A stretch of 64,000 nucleotides of DNA from Phascolarctos cinereus (GCF_002099425.1 NW_018344058.1:372001-436000), one strand, 5' to 3'; positions 42,865-54,226 are shown, counted from the stretch's first letter. Notes: a model not told the origin generated them from the sequence alone. Made by a program: numbers and translations.

Positions 42865-43282
42865 CATGCAGGAATTGAGTCAGGAAAGACCTGAGTTTAA
42901 ATCTTACCTATGACATTTATTAGCTGTGTGACCATAGACAAGTCATTTAACCTCTCTAAGCTTTGGTTTCTTTATCTATAACATGGAGATATTAATAACA
43001 CATTAATTCCACACTTGCCCTCTCCAAATCACACCCTGCCCAGAGTTAATTTATTTTTCTCAGACAGTAGCTACAGGTAAAAATTGTGGTGATGGGGTTT
43101 TCGGGGAGGGGTGAAGAGAGTGAGTTCAATTCATCAACCAGATATTTACTTTGAAATTTAATTTGGAGAAGTTAGCAGCTATCCAATCTCAAAGGATGTT
43201 ATGAAGAACAAATGAGACTGTACAGTATAAATGCTTAGCAAATCATAAAGTGCTAAATAAATGTCAGCAATTATTATTACCC
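42865..43282 (+). repeat. MIR-type SINE split by an about 170-bp insert
   Basis: First part to about 43010 (GACCTGAGTTTAAATCTTAC, CTGTGTGACCATAGACAAGT, TTTATCTATAACATGGAGAT); the 3' part resumes near 43185 (CTCAAAGGATGTTATGAAGA, TGCTAAATAAATGTCAGCAA). The piece between is not recognised. Confidence 0.65.
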
Positions 43283-43734
43283 AGAGGAATTATGCCCAAG
43301 GACTACTGCTATACTAACTAATAATCCCTGAAAGTCAGGGCCTGAAGGAGATAATTAGTCACCATGTTGCATAAGGGACAAGGTTGGCAGGGTTCCAGGC
43401 TGCCATTCCTGGACCAAACACCTGACAACATTCCACATCCCACAGCATTTGGAAGTATTGATCTAACCAGAATTGTGTTGCTTGTTTTGTAACCTTGTAC
43501 ATGTAGCATTAGGTCTTTCAGTTAGACCTTTAAATGAAGGGAAATTACTGCCAATGTCTTCCTAGCACAGGGTATATCCACTTGCCACTTCTAGACCCCT
43601 CTGCATTGGGTTGACTTTATTCCACATCAGTCTCTAAAGTCTCTTGCACCAACAAGCTAAGAACTTAGTGTGTATTAGGGAATTCTTGATTTTCATCTAC
43701 CTGCTGTTATTCACCCCCCTCCACCTTTTTAACT
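43283..43734. other. FAP intron 2 sequence, nothing recognised
   Basis: No repeat or exon recognised. Confidence 0.35.
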
Positions 43735-44053
43735 TTTAAATAGTCTTTTTTCAGTTTCAAATTTTCTCCCTCCCCTACCTCCTGAGAAGGCAAGAACAAC
43801 ACAACTCATTGTCAAGCAAAACAAATTTTTGCATTGATTAGTCGTATTCAATTAAAAAAAGAAAAAGAGAGAAAGGAAGAAAGAAAGGCAGACAGAAGGA
43901 AAAGAAAGAAAGGAAGGAAGGAAGGAAAAAAGGAAGGAAGGAAAGAAGGAAGGAAGGAAAGAAGGAAGGAAGGAAAGAAGGAAGAAGGAGGAAGGAAGGA
44001 AGGAAGGAAGGAAGAAGGAAGGAAGGAAGGAAGGAAGGAAGGAAGAGAGAGAG

Positions 44054-44134
<81 letters not shown>

Positions 44135-44545
44135 TTTGCTTCAATTTGTACTCATCCATCAGTTCTCTATCTGTTGATGGACAGTGTATTTTATCTCAGG
44201 TCCTTTGGAATTGTGGTGGATCATCATGTTGATCAGAGTTACTATGTTTTTCAAAGTTGATTATCTTTGCAGTCTTACTGTTACCATATAGATTATTCTC
44301 CTGGTTCTATTCATAGAAGTCTTCCCAGGTTTTTTCCCCTGAAACCATTCCCTTCATAATTTCTTACAGCATAATAATATTCCATCACAATCATATATAA
44401 CAACTTGTTTAGCCATTCCCCAAATAATGGACATCCCTTCAGTTTCCAATTTTTTGCCACCACAAAAAGTAGTGCTGTAAATACTTTTGTCTACATTGGG
44501 CTTTTTCCTCTTTCTTTGATCTCTTTGGGGTATAGACCTCTACCA
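43735..44545 (-). repeat. L1 3' end with an expanded microsatellite
   Basis: TCAAATTTTCTCCCTCCCCT, ACCTCCTGAGAAGGCAAGAA at the left and ATTATTCTCCTGGTTCTATT, AGTTTCCAATTTTTTGCCAC at the right are minus-strand L1 3' UTR and ORF2 end. A 280-bp purine tract sits between them. Confidence 0.8.
43852..44133 (+). repeat. (GGAA)n/(GAAA)n polypurine tract
   Basis: About 280 bp of A/G with almost no pyrimidine on the + strand: irregular GGAA/GAAGGA in the first two thirds, then pure GAAA (about 19 units, 44056-44133). The open frame through it is low-complexity Lys/Glu/Arg and not a gene. Confidence 0.95.
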
Positions 44546-44667
44546 CTATCTTGTACTCAGTTTCCTCAAACCACCTTATGTTCCTGGGAGTGAGAACCAC
44601 AAGCTCTTTCTTCTGTCCTCCATATATCTCCTACTTTGTCCCTAAAAACAAAATATGTCCTTTGGTA

Positions 44668-44868
44668 CAGTGGTGAAGGCTCTGGATTTGGAGTTAGAGG
44701 ACCTGGGTTCAAATCCGTCTCTGGCACTTATTATCACATGAGACCCTGGGGAATTTGACCTGTCCTAGCAAGTTATTTTCCCTCTCCAGGGATTTAGCTT
44801 TCTCCCCTATAAAATGAGGGATTTGAACTAGATGCCCTCTAATCTGTGATTCCATGATCCTAATAATA
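44668..44868 (+). repeat. MIR-type SINE
   Basis: GGTACAGTGGTGAAGGCTCT, GACCTGGGTTCAAATCCGTC, TGAACTAGATGCCCTCTAAT. Confidence 0.75.
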
Positions 44869-45054
44869 AGAGCTAGTTACCATGTTATAGAGATTTTTCC
44901 AGTCAATCCCATCTTTCTCTACATACTTTAGGGGAACTATAGATTTTTCCTTTCTGGACAATTCTTTTTTCATTTTCTCAAATCTTATCTCATACTCAGC
45001 ATATTACCTCAGTCTGAAGAGATTGAATTTGACTTGGCAAAGTACAGGAAAATA

Positions 45055-45242
45055 GCATTTAGAGCTTGAAAACACCTGTGAAATAATCTAGGCCAAACTC
45101 CTCTTTTTACAGCTGGGAAAATGAGGCCCAGAGAAGTGGGGATGTTTCCAAAGCTGTATAGATAGAAGAGCTGATATTTTGTCCAGGTCTTCTGCTTCCA
45201 AAACCAGTGCTCTTTTCCATCATCTACATCATATTCAGCGGC
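45055..45242 (-). repeat. MIR-type SINE
   Basis: TTAGAGCTTGAAAACACCTG, GGGAAAATGAGGCCCAGAGA, GGTCTTCTGCTTCCAAAACC. Confidence 0.7.
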
Positions 45243-45849
45243 TGCCATCTTTAAGGGAGTTCCCAGCTTCGTTCACCTGAGGCACTGCTTACAGCCCTCC
45301 TCAGTTAGCCAACTTTTCCACAGCTTAGATGTCTCCTTCTCTTCCTCTGTGTCAAAGCCAAAAATTAAAAACAAGTTCTGCCACTGCTCATCTTCAGAAG
45401 CCCCATTTGCTTCACATACTCAGTAGGTCTTTCTATTTTTTCCATCTCCTCTATCCCCTTCAGTAATTCCCCAGGCAGCTGGAGTTCTTATTCTTTAAAT
45501 GATCCTTCATTGCACAGCCCATGCATTCGGGGGATGTATTGCTACCCTGCCTCAGCCTGGCCTACAATATACTCTTAAAAAAGAGGCTCTACCTTTCTGT
45601 TCTCAATTAATCTGGGCAGTTACTCAAGCACTTCCTTGGCCATGTATGCTGGTCTTTGTTGTTCATCCTGCTTCTAAGCATGGAGTCCTATTCTAGCTTT
45701 CTGGTACCAAAGCCATTGGTGGACTACACTCAATGACATCTTTGGGTTTAATTAATGATCCATATGGTTTCTCCTCCCTGCTTCCTCTTGCTCCATGTCC
45801 ATAGCTTGCCCTAAGGCTGCTTCATTATTGCTCTACTGCATGTTTTCAA
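45243..45849. other. FAP intron 2 sequence, possibly L2-like
   Basis: C/T-rich sequence reminiscent of L2 but without a diagnostic stretch; not assigned. Confidence 0.3.
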
Positions 45850-45851
45850 GT

Positions 45852-46090
45852 AGGCAGCTAGGTGATTCAGTGGATAGAGAGCTGGGACTGGAGTCAGGAA
45901 GACCTGAGTTCAAATCCAGTCTGAGCCACTTAGTAGCTATGTGACCCTGGGCAGGTCACTTAATCTCTATTTACCTTAATCCATTAAAGAAAGAAATAGC
46001 AAACCACGCTTAGCATCTTTGCCAAGAAAACCCCACAGACAATATGGTCCATGGGTTCGTGAAGAATTGGATAGTACTGAACAACATTAT
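45852..46090 (+). repeat. Mar-1-like CORE-SINE
   Basis: AGGCAGCTAGGTGATTCAGT, GAGTTCAAATCCAGTCTGAG, CATCTTTGCCAAGAAAACCC, GTACTGAACAACAT. Confidence 0.88.
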
Positions 46091-46229
46091 GGCCTCTGAT
46101 GATTTATTCACTCAAGGTTTACAATTTGAAAAAAAAAATTCAGCAGTACATATGAAAAGAACATCTATACCATGTTTCAATCCCTAGTATCAATAGGAAA
46201 AGTTTATGGTATCTCAAATCTATTATCAT

Positions 46230-46438
46230 TTGAGGTAGCTAGATGGTGTAATGGTTGGAGTGCTTGACTTAGAGTTAGGAAGAATTCAATTTGAGTGCTG
46301 GCTCATATTTCTTGGCTATGTAGCCCTAGGCAAGTCACAACCTTTCTCAGCCTCAATTTCCCCTTTTGTAAAATGAAAGGTTTGGACTTCATTGTCCCTG
46401 AGATCTCTTCTATCTCTAAATCTATGGTTGTTTCTTTC
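46230..46438 (+). repeat. MIR-type SINE
   Basis: GAGGTAGCTAGATGGTGTAA, CCCTAGGCAAGTCACAACCT, TTGTAAAATGAAAGGTTTGG, GAGATCTCTTCTATCTCTAA. Confidence 0.75.
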
Positions 46439-46644
46439 ACCTAGTCAGGTTGACAGGAGCATAGCTACCAAATTCTAGATCTAAAATCAACAAAAGAAAA
46501 CATAGAAAGCACCAAATTCTTCCTTTTTCTGTGAAAATGGCAGTATCCTCTGCAGGCAGAATCATAGCCCTCATTTGGTCTCATATCCTTTGTTCTTTTA
46601 TTATGTAAATTGCCATATTCTAATTTCTTTTCTCTTTATCTGTA

Positions 46645-46765
46645 TAAATGTTTTATCATTCTGACCAGATTTTAAGATCCTTACAAAAATGGACCATGTC
46701 TAATTTAAAGTCCAGCACCTATTAATGCGCACTAGATATTTAATAAATAGTTGTTGAATGAAGGA
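46645..46765 (+). repeat. L2 3' tail
   Basis: AAAATGGACCATGTCTAATT, TATTTAATAAATAGTTGTTG, AATGAAG. Confidence 0.5.
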
Positions 46766-46789
46766 GTCCAGATGATTTTCATAAAAGGA

Positions 46790-46985
46790 TAATAGTTTTA
46801 GAATTAGAGGGGGACATTGAAGATCATTTAGTCCATCTCCACTTATTCTTCTGATAAAGAAACTGAGGTCTAAAGAGGTTAATTTACCATGCCCAAACCT
46901 CATAGCTAGGAAGGGACAGAGCCAACATTCAAACTCAGGTCCTCTGACCCAAATCCAGCACTTTCATGACTGCCCACCACTGCCC
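46790..46985 (-). repeat. MIR-type SINE
   Basis: TAGTTTTAGAATTAGAGGGG, GATAAAGAAACTGAGGTCTA, CAAACTCAGGTCCTCTGACC. Confidence 0.75.
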
Positions 46986-47570
46986 ATCAACCATTTCCAT
47001 TAGCCTTGAGGAAGTACTTATTAGAGCCTAACTGTATACAGCTATACAAACTGTTATATAACTGTAGCAAGTTACACTTCATTAGCCCTGCTCCTGAGAA
47101 TTAGCAATCTGAGGGTCTACACTGATAAGTCATACATTTATAAAATAGCCAAATAAAAACACTACATGGAGGATAAACAGTTAGGTAAAGTTACATAAAA
47201 TATCAATTAAGAATCAGTGTAGAGAGCAAAGACAAATATGGAAGGAAAAATGATAGAAAACAAGGCATTTTTCTCCTCAGAATCTTTTATTTACTCTGGA
47301 CTACACATGTCAAGTTGGTTGTTGATACTATTTCTTTGACTGCATTAATGCAGAAAAAGCTGTCAAGTTCAATAAAAATAGATGCTAATTCAAAGGTGAA
47401 AATTTGTGTCAAGGTAAATATTGGATTAGCAATAAGCGTGTATGGGGCATCACCATAAAGATTTTTATGAGAGTCGGTTCTGCTTGTAGGGTGACATTTT
47501 AGCAGACTTTTAACCATTTTAAGGAGAGAAAGCAGGGTTTTAAATGTATTAAGCATTTTCATTTTCCTCC
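46986..47570. other. FAP intron 2 sequence, nothing recognised
   Basis: No exon or repeat recognised. Confidence 0.4.
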
Positions 47571-47574
47571 AAGA

Positions 47575-47680
47575 GAATGAACCCCTTGATGGAGGGACAT
47601 TTTCTTCTTATCCTCAGCCTTACAAAGGTGTTTTGTGCATAATAAGTACTGAATAAATGTTTATTGAATTGGATTAAATT
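47575..47680 (+). repeat. L2 3' tail
   Basis: CCTTGATGGAGGGACATTTT, GTACTGAATAAATGTTTATT. Confidence 0.6.
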
Positions 47681-47749
47681 AAATTTAGAAGAATTAGAAA
47701 TTTAAGCAACCACAATAAAGCACTAGGCAATTCATACAACCTTTGCCAA

Positions 47750-47965
47750 AGTTACAGTGGAAAAAATCTTGAGTCTGTGGTCAGAGGACCTTCATTCAAA
47801 CCTTGCCTCTGATTCTTCCTTTTTATGTCACCTCAGATAAGTTGCTTAATTTCTCTGGGCTTCAATTTGCTCATCTATAGTAAAAAAAGGAAAAAATTTA
47901 AAAAAAAGACTTTGGGCCTTCTTTTAGGTCCCTTCCAGTTTTAGATCTCTGATGTGAAAGAAGAA
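47750..47965 (+). repeat. MIR-type SINE
   Basis: GAGTCTGTGGTCAGAGGACC, CATTCAAACCTTGCCTCTGA, TTCTCTGGGCTTCAATTTGC, TAGGTCCCTTCCAGTTTTAG. Confidence 0.7.
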
Positions 47966-48154
47966 TAGGTAAGTGATGCTTAAAAAGTTCTTCCTTGCTA
48001 TGTCTTTAGGATCTTTCTCTACTCATGAAGAATCCAATGGAGACCAACATGGAGGTAGGGCCTAAATTCAAACCCTAATACACAGACCCTTTTACAGCAG
48101 TATCCCTCCTTCTTTTATCCTTTATACATCCACTGGAAAGCATAGCTGTCAAAC

Positions 48155-48385
48155 TGAGACAGCTAAGTGGAGCAGTGAATAGAGGGCTGGCCTTGGAGTC
48201 AGGAAGAGCTGAGTTCAAATCCTGTCTCATATACTGACTAGCTGTGTGACTCCTGGTGGGTCAGTTAATCTCTCTCAGCCTCAGTTTCCTTATCTGTAAA
48301 ATGTGGATAAAACAGTGCCTAGCCCACGTGTTATGAAGATCAAATGGGATAATGTTTGTAAAACAAATTGCAAGCCATCTAGCTC
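48155..48385 (+). repeat. CORE-SINE (MIR/Ther-1-like)
   Basis: GACAGCTAAGTGGAGCAGTG, GAGTTCAAATCCTGTCTCAT, CAGTTTCCTTATCTGTAAAA, GAAGATCAAATGGGATAATG. Confidence 0.82.
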
Positions 48386-48569
48386 TACATACATTTTAGC
48401 TGGTATTAACAAACTAAATGCTGACTTACAGTTGCCAAGTATAAAATGCCTTCCCTTCAAGGAAGATTGGCTACACTGTGCTCCCACTGGCTCTGCTCTA
48501 CCTCCTTCCTTGTGCCTCTGTACACCACAGAGGCACAGCAGCACGCTACACAGTTTGGAGGAGTCACTC

Positions 48570-49110
48570 ATCAAGTCACATCATGTCAATAAGCATTCAC
48601 TGAGCACTTACTGTGAGCTAGGCATTATGCTAAGCCTTGCAAATACACATATTAGAAAATAAAATAAAATAACTGTTACCTTCTAGGAACTTAAATTCTT
48701 GTGGAGGAAGACACAAAAGGAGCTGCAAAGGGCGGGGAAGGTGGTAAAGGTACCCAGAGTACGGGCATGGTAAAGAAAGTCCTGAGGCAATGAGCCAGGA
48801 GTGTAACATGGAGAGGAATGAAGATACGTTTGGCCTGGACCTCCTCCTTTCATTGGAGGTTCTGGGAAAAACCAGTTAATCAGGGGAAGAGGCTGAAGGG
48901 GCAGGGACTATTTCCAGTGTAATTAATCCAGTGGAAGAGTAAGCTTCCAGGATGAAGAGTTTTCTGTGGCATGAGAGAGAAAGTCCCGTGGAGATGAATT
49001 AGCAAGTGCAGCCTGGAGAGGAATGTTGACAACCCATCTGTCCTCCTTTCCCTTCTCTCCCACCTCCTAACTCTGGCATGAAAAGTTTCCAGGCTTGTCA
49101 GCACATGATT
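48570..49110 (-). repeat. L2/CR1-type LINE fragment
   Basis: CACTGAGCACTTACTGTGAG, CTAGGCATTATGCTAAGCCT, TTCTAGGAACTTAAATTCTT belong to the same widespread segment as 10500 and 13730. The part beyond 48750 is less sure. Confidence 0.5.
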
Positions 49111-49765
49111 TCTAAGAACCCAGTCTACCCTTTGAGGATGGAGGGATGGTGTGGACCAAGCGCATTATAGTACATGGTAGCAGGATTAATAAAGCCCTTG
49201 ATTAATTGCTTGACACATATTTTCTGAGTCATAATAGAACATATGCTAAGCTCTCCCTGAAGATCAATGGCACTTACAACGCCCACCCATATAAAAGAAA
49301 TGACTAGGTAGAAAGGAAGATGGAACATAACCTCATGCATTATTTTCCTGAGCAAGTAAGTGAAATGAGAGGTTCTAATTTAGGGCATTAAAAAAAAAAC
49401 TGCTCCTGAAAGTGAAGTTATACTAGGGACTCTGGGATCCCCAAAAGAATTGTATACTTATTATTAATGAGATGAGAGGGAAAATAGTTAGCTAGAAAGA
49501 TAAGTTAGAACATACTTTTTAAAAATAGATGTTAATGGGTGCTATTTAGCATTAATAGTAATTACGATTATGCTAATAGTTTTAATGTCTCAGTTATAAA
49601 GGTAGGTTGACAACCTATATTCCAAAAATAAATAATGCTTTCCATTGCAGCACAATCCTTTATCTATATAGGTTACCCTTCCATGTGCAGATTGTAACCA
49701 TTTTGCAGCTTAATAGGTAGAAATTTTATTGCCTGATGGTCAACTCACTAATGATGAAGCTCTGT
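49111..49765. other. FAP intron 2 sequence, nothing recognised
   Basis: No exon or repeat recognised. Confidence 0.4.
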
Positions 49766-49769
49766 AAAC

Positions 49770-50035
49770 CTAGGCAGCAAGATGGCACAACAGATAGAGT
49801 GTTGCACTTGGGTGCAAGACAGACCTGAGCTGAAATCTGGCCTTATATACTTTCTAACTTTGTGACCCTGGGCAAGTCCCTTAACCTCTGTTTACCTCAA
49901 TTTTCTCATCTAAAAATGGGAACAAGAATAGCACCCACCTCCCAGAGTTGTTATTAGGATAAAGAAGGCAATATTTATAAAGTACTTCGCAAAACTTAAG
50001 GCTCTATACAAATATTATTATTATTAAATGTAACT
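49770..50035 (+). repeat. CORE-SINE (MIR/Ther-1-like), near complete
   Basis: AGGCAGCAAGATGGCACAAC, GACCCTGGGCAAGTCCCTTA, TTTTCTCATCTAAAAATGGG, AAAGTACTTCGCAAAACTTA, ATTATTATTATT end. Confidence 0.85.
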
Positions 50036-50084
50036 AGGCTGGTCCTCAGATGATGAAAAATCAGCTATCAAGCTGTACCTGAAG

Positions 50085-50285
50085 CCTCTTTAGCATGGAA
50101 GGTTTGTTGGACTTTGTATGACTGCACATATGTAACCTATATCAAATTGCTTACCATCTTTGGGAGGAGGGAAAGACAGAAGAGATGGAGTAAATAAGAC
50201 ATTCAAAATTTTATAAAAAATGAATGGTAAAAATTCTATTTACTATGTAATTGGAAGAAATAAAATATTATTTAAAAGAAAAAGG
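50085..50285 (+). repeat. L1 3' end, tail-only copy
   Basis: ATGTAACCTATATCAAATTG, CTTACCATCTTTGGGAGGAG, TATGTAATTGGAAGAAATAA plus A-rich end. Severely 5'-truncated. Confidence 0.72.
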
Positions 50286-50720
50286 GAAAATTTGTTGAAA
50301 TCTATATTCTACTGATATGTGTTTGGAGATCCCAGGGTCACTATTATGCTTTTATGGGACACTGGAGTAAAATTTTAGTGGACAAAACAAGATACTTTCT
50401 TCAATGCTGCAACAGAGGTGGGAATTCCTTCCATTGGAGACCCATCCACGCCTTCTAATCCTGTTAAGACTTTCCACAATTTTCTCCCAAAGTTTCTCTG
50501 CAGAGAATGTGTTCAACACATTGGAGGTCCTCCTTATCTATTTTTGTTTTTATTTGTTTCTTCATTCATTCATTAACTTATCTAGCTATTCATTCATTCA
50601 TCAATCTATCTATTTTTAGATTTAATGGATGTCTGAGTAGTGCTGAGGCTTATCCATGAGCTTCCTTCCTCCCTCCGTCTCATTGCATGACCAACCCACT
50701 ACCTTTAGTCATACACTTTC
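50286..50720. other. FAP intron 2 sequence with an (ATTC)n-like patch
   Basis: CTTCATTCATTCATTAACTT and ATTCATTCATTCATCAATCT near 50560-50600 are simple sequence. Nothing else recognised. Confidence 0.5.
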
Positions 50721-50724
50721 TGAG

Positions 50725-50870
50725 AGGCAGGAGATCATAGTGCATAGAGATCTAGCCTGAAAGTCAAGAAGACTGGGCTTCACGTCCTGCTTGACTAACT
50801 GTGTCACCCTGGGCAAGCCACTTAACTTCTCAATGTCCCAGGCAAATCTCTAAGACTCTGCATTAGAGAT
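50725..50870 (+). repeat. MIR-type SINE
   Basis: GAGATCATAGTGCATAGAGA, CTGTGTCACCCTGGGCAAGC, CACTTAACTTCTCAATGTCC. Confidence 0.7.
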
Positions 50871-52254
50871 GAATTCCTAAACTGTACCAATAGAAGAGTT
50901 TCCATGCCAGAAGTTACTCACCCTATGAAATCGTAAGTCCTGAACAAAAAAATTTAAAGTCTCATATGCCACTTCTTGCTTATAGGTCATCGTTGGAAGT
51001 TTATTATAGCCTACTTGTACACAATGCATGCCTCTGCATTGCCCTTTGAGTCACCTATGGTTGTGATTTTTTTTAGAAGATTCTAAGATTTGCAATCAGA
51101 AGGCTTTATCGTGAGAATATTTGAGTTAAAAAGTTATCCTGGTAATCACCTTGCTATCATTAAAAGCACTGGGCATTTTCTCATGTAGGATCCTAGATAC
51201 AATCCATATTGTAATTAAAATGTGATCAAAATAAATTGTACTATTTCATATGTACTATATATGTACTATAATGTATTAATTTGTATGAAATATCTTAATT
51301 AACTCTGTAGTATGGTTCAGTAAGGATTAAAATCAATTTTTACAGATTGCTTAAAAAAGCAAGACTACAAGTAAAGAAAATAAGCTGAAGTATCTTTATG
51401 AAGAAATAAAGCTCATTATATAAGATCATAGCTATAAACCTAGGAATAGGTTTAGGTCTAAAAAAAAGGGTTAGAGTTTAAAAAAATCTCTAAGATTGTC
51501 TTTACATGATGGATGAAAATTCAGAAGAAAAGTGAAAATTTTAGTCAATTATTTATACACATGCACACACATACACACATATCCATACTTCCCAACATCA
51601 AAATGATTTGACTGAATTTTTCAATTTTCATCCATATGTTTCAGCATTTCAGCATTGGGTAGACATAGCTCAAGTATATTTCAAGTAGAAAATCATTTTG
51701 ACTGCAAATTGTGTTGTGATTTTTTCCCCCTCATTACATTAGGAGCAGATTGCTATTTGTTTGTAGGATTTCTAAGAAAAATTGGATGAGGCAAATATGG
51801 AGCGTTTTTCTAATGCTATTGTTTTGGTAAAATGGTTTACTGTCAGTTGAATAGGGTTTATAAAACAAATGGTATGAGTTTCATGTATAACAGTTCAATT
51901 AAACAGGAGAGTTTTTGCAGTAAATGATCATGGAATAAATTCAAGCTTAATTAGGTTGGAGAGGAAATGTGAGAAAGCAGATTATAGGAAAATTTTTAAA
52001 AAGGAAAAATGTAATGCTGTTGACAATCCACTTCCTGGTTGAAAAGGAGCTAATAACCCTTATCTCACTATCACTACTGTCTGACATCACTTATTTAGGA
52101 AAAAATATAGCATTAATAGCTGTGCAGATTAATGGAACAAAACTACATTAGTCTTAACTGGTTAAATGGCTGGAGTAATCAACTGAGTGTGCTACTATAA
52201 AACCAGTTATTTTGCTGTGATAAAGACACAACACTTACTTATAAATGAGGGAGT
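50871..52254. other. FAP intron 2 sequence, nothing recognised
   Basis: About 1.4 kb of AT-rich DNA without a recognisable repeat. It may be partly single copy. No exon found. Confidence 0.4.
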
Positions 52255-52364
52255 TTGGTGCTGTGGCCTCCAAGGGCCCTTCTAGCCCTAAAGCTATGGT
52301 TTTTATCATCCCATAGGCCTTTTGGTACAAGGGATTCTAACTGAGATGCAACTCAGCATCCACA

Positions 52365-52535
52365 GAATCATAGCATACCAGAGCTGGAAGGGACCTTAGC
52401 GATCATTTAATTTAACCAGATCATTTTATCAATGAGGAAACTGAGGACCAGAGAGATTGCTGACTTGCTAACAAAGGTCACTCAGCTAATTAGTAACAAG
52501 ACCATCCATAAGCTGTGAAGAAGGTATAAAGCTTT
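52365..52535 (-). repeat. MIR-type SINE
   Basis: CATACCAGAGCTGGAAGGGA, CCTTAGCGATCATTTAATTT, TGAGGAAACTGAGGACCAGA. Confidence 0.75.
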
Positions 52536-52580
52536 TTTTAAAAAATCTGGTTAATATCATACAAAGCTACATATAAAAGT

Positions 52581-52610
52581 TATATATTATATATATATAT
52601 ATATATATGT
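52581..52610. repeat. (TA)n microsatellite
   Basis: ATTATATATATATATATAT run, about 25 bp. Confidence 0.85.
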
Positions 52611-52794
52611 TTACATATACAACCATAAAAATCATATAAAGACTTTTGAATACAAAGATAGACCATCTTATATCTCCACTTACATATTTTAGTGCTGTGA
52701 TTTAGGGTGGGAAGAGAATAAAAATGAAAGGAAAGAGGAGAGGGACGGGGAACAGTTTTTTGAGGAAAGATAACTAGTTACACTTTTAGGATGT

Positions 52795-52978
52795 CTTTCT
52801 TTTTCTAGACTCAGAGTGGTGTGGAATCAGAGGACTTGGATTCAAGTTTTGGCTCTGACACTCCTTGACTTTGGAAAAGTTATAAACTTTTTGGTCCTTC
52901 ATTTCCTCAACTATGAAAAGAAGCTGGTTGGACTAGATGATTTCTAAGGTCTCTAGCTCTAAATCTAAGAATCTACAG
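52795..52978 (+). repeat. MIR-type SINE
   Basis: GAGTGGTGTGGAATCAGAGG, TTTCCTCAACTATGAAAAGA, GACTAGATGATTTCTAAGGT, CTCTAGCTCTAAATCTA. Confidence 0.75.
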
Positions 52979-53039
52979 ACCTACAAAGATAAACTATTTC
53001 TATCACTAGTGCTGAAAATGATAGCATTGTTAATATTGT

Positions 53040-53158
53040 TATTTTGGTGAAGTAACTGAAGTTAAGTGACTTGCCCAGGGTCACATAGCTAGTAAAGTGT
53101 CTGAGGATGACTTAGGTCCTTCTGACTCCAGGGCCGGTGTTCTATCCACTGAGCATTA
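53040..53158 (-). repeat. CORE-SINE fragment
   Basis: AAGTTAAGTGACTTGCCCAG, GGTCCTTCTGACTCCAGGGC, TTCTATCCACTGAGC on +. It abuts the next SINE, which is inserted at its head: CTGAGCATTATT recurs as CTAAGCATTATT at 53332-53342. Confidence 0.75.
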
Positions 53159-53159
53159 T

Positions 53160-53330
53160 TATTTTTTTTGTTTATTTGTTTTTTGTCTTTTTGGCTGGGC
53201 GATGAGGTTAAGTGACTTGCCCAGGGTCACACAGCTAGTAAGTGTCAAGAGCCTGAGGCCGCATTTGAACTCAGGTCCTCTTGACTCCAGGGCCAGTGCT
53301 CTATCCACTGCGCCATCTAGCTGCCCCCAA
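53160..53330 (-). repeat. WSINE/SINE1-like SINE
   Basis: GGTTAAGTGACTTGCCCAGG, GTCACACAGCTAGTAAGTGT, TTTGAACTCAGGTCCTCTTG, CTCTATCCACTGCGCCATCT, AGCTGCCCCC. The flanking GAGCATTATT/AAGCATTATT pair looks like its target-site duplication. Confidence 0.9.
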
Positions 53331-53424
53331 CTAAGCATTATTTTCAAAATAAAAATATAGTATGAGAGAATTCAAGTTTGGAATTAAATATATTCCTGTA
53401 CTCTGATCAACATAATGAACAACC

Positions 53425-53660
53425 ATAAATTTAAATAAAAGATGATGAAGATCACCTACCTCCTGAAAGAGGTGTTGGACTCATAGGACACGAGACATAT
53501 ATTTTTGGGAGATGGCCACTATGAGAATTTGTTTTGCTTCACAATGTATATTTGCTACAAGATTTTTGTTTTTCTTTTTTTTATTTCAATGGAGGAAAAA
53601 AGGTGGGAGACAGAAAATCTTTTTTGCTTATTGAAAAAAATTTCAATTTAAAAAAGAAAT
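53425..53660 (+). repeat. L1 3' UTR tail
   Basis: ATCACCTACCTCCTGAAAGA, GGTGTTGGACTCATAGGACA, GAATTTGTTTTGCTTCACAA, TTTCAATGGAGGAAAAAAGG: a marsupial L1 3' UTR type. Confidence 0.72.
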
Positions 53661-54130
53661 ATATTCTTGCATGGTTATAGTTCTATAGTATAGAACTGGC
53701 ATGTGAGTTTCTTAGAGTAAATTCTTCCCTATTTAGAGAAAAATAGGTAATACAGATAATTTAAAAAGTCAAAATGTTGTTCTTTAGTAGTTCACTTTCT
53801 CTTTCTTGCTCTCTTTTTTGGAGGGGGATCTTTTTATATGTGCATGTAAGCATATAATACACACATATGTACACTCATGTACATATGCACATGTATATAC
53901 ATGAATATGTCTATACATACTTATTAATCTAGCCTTTAAATATTCTTTTGAGGAGTCTAACTATTTTGGCCAGTTGGCATATTACAAGTGCATCTTATTT
54001 CTTTAAACATAAGGGAAGAGACAGAAAGTGTTAGAGAAAAAACAAAACAGAGCTTGCGATGGTTTTCTTTTTTGGCGTTCATTGATCTGGTCATTAATGC
54101 TATCTCCATTTTGATGTTTTCTTTCTGAAG
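53661..54130. other. FAP: End of FAP intron 2
   Basis: Contains a TATGTACA/CATGTATA-type patch near 53850-53920. Ends in the exon 3 acceptor GATGTTTTCTTTCTGAAG. Confidence 0.6.
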
Positions 54131-54226
54131 TCCACCACTCAGAAGAAAGTACAAGAGCCCTCACATTAAAGGATGTTTTGAATGGAACTTTTCATTACAA
54201 AACATTTTTTCCAAATTGGATTTCAG
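54131..54226 (+). CDS. FAP: FAP exon 3 (stem and start of beta-propeller)
   Basis: 96 nt; after the last base of exon 2 it reads VHHSEESTRALTLKDVLNG, TFHYKTFFPNWIS, plus G of the next codon. Human: VHNSEENTMRALTLKDILNG, TFSYKTFFPNWIS. The N-glycosylation sequon N-G-T (Asn48 here, Asn49 in human) is kept. One stem residue is absent relative to human. The donor is TTTCAG|GCAAGT, a GC-AG type splice site, and translation confirms that position because the next exon continues G-HEYLRKSAD. Confidence 0.96.

Larger units (their letters stand above)
37546..54130 (+). other. FAP: FAP intron 2 (about 16.6 kb)
   Basis: Donor GTAAGA, acceptor TTTCTTTCTGAAG. Holds many SINE, L2 and L1 3' fragments and two long microsatellites, listed separately. 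No additional exon recognised. Confidence 0.93.

Noticed and set aside
43834-44232. 132-codon open frame rich in Lys, Glu and Arg, and its opposite-strand Phe/Ser/Leu frame
   Set aside because: Both are translations of the GGAA/GAAA tract; a pure repeat rarely contains stops.
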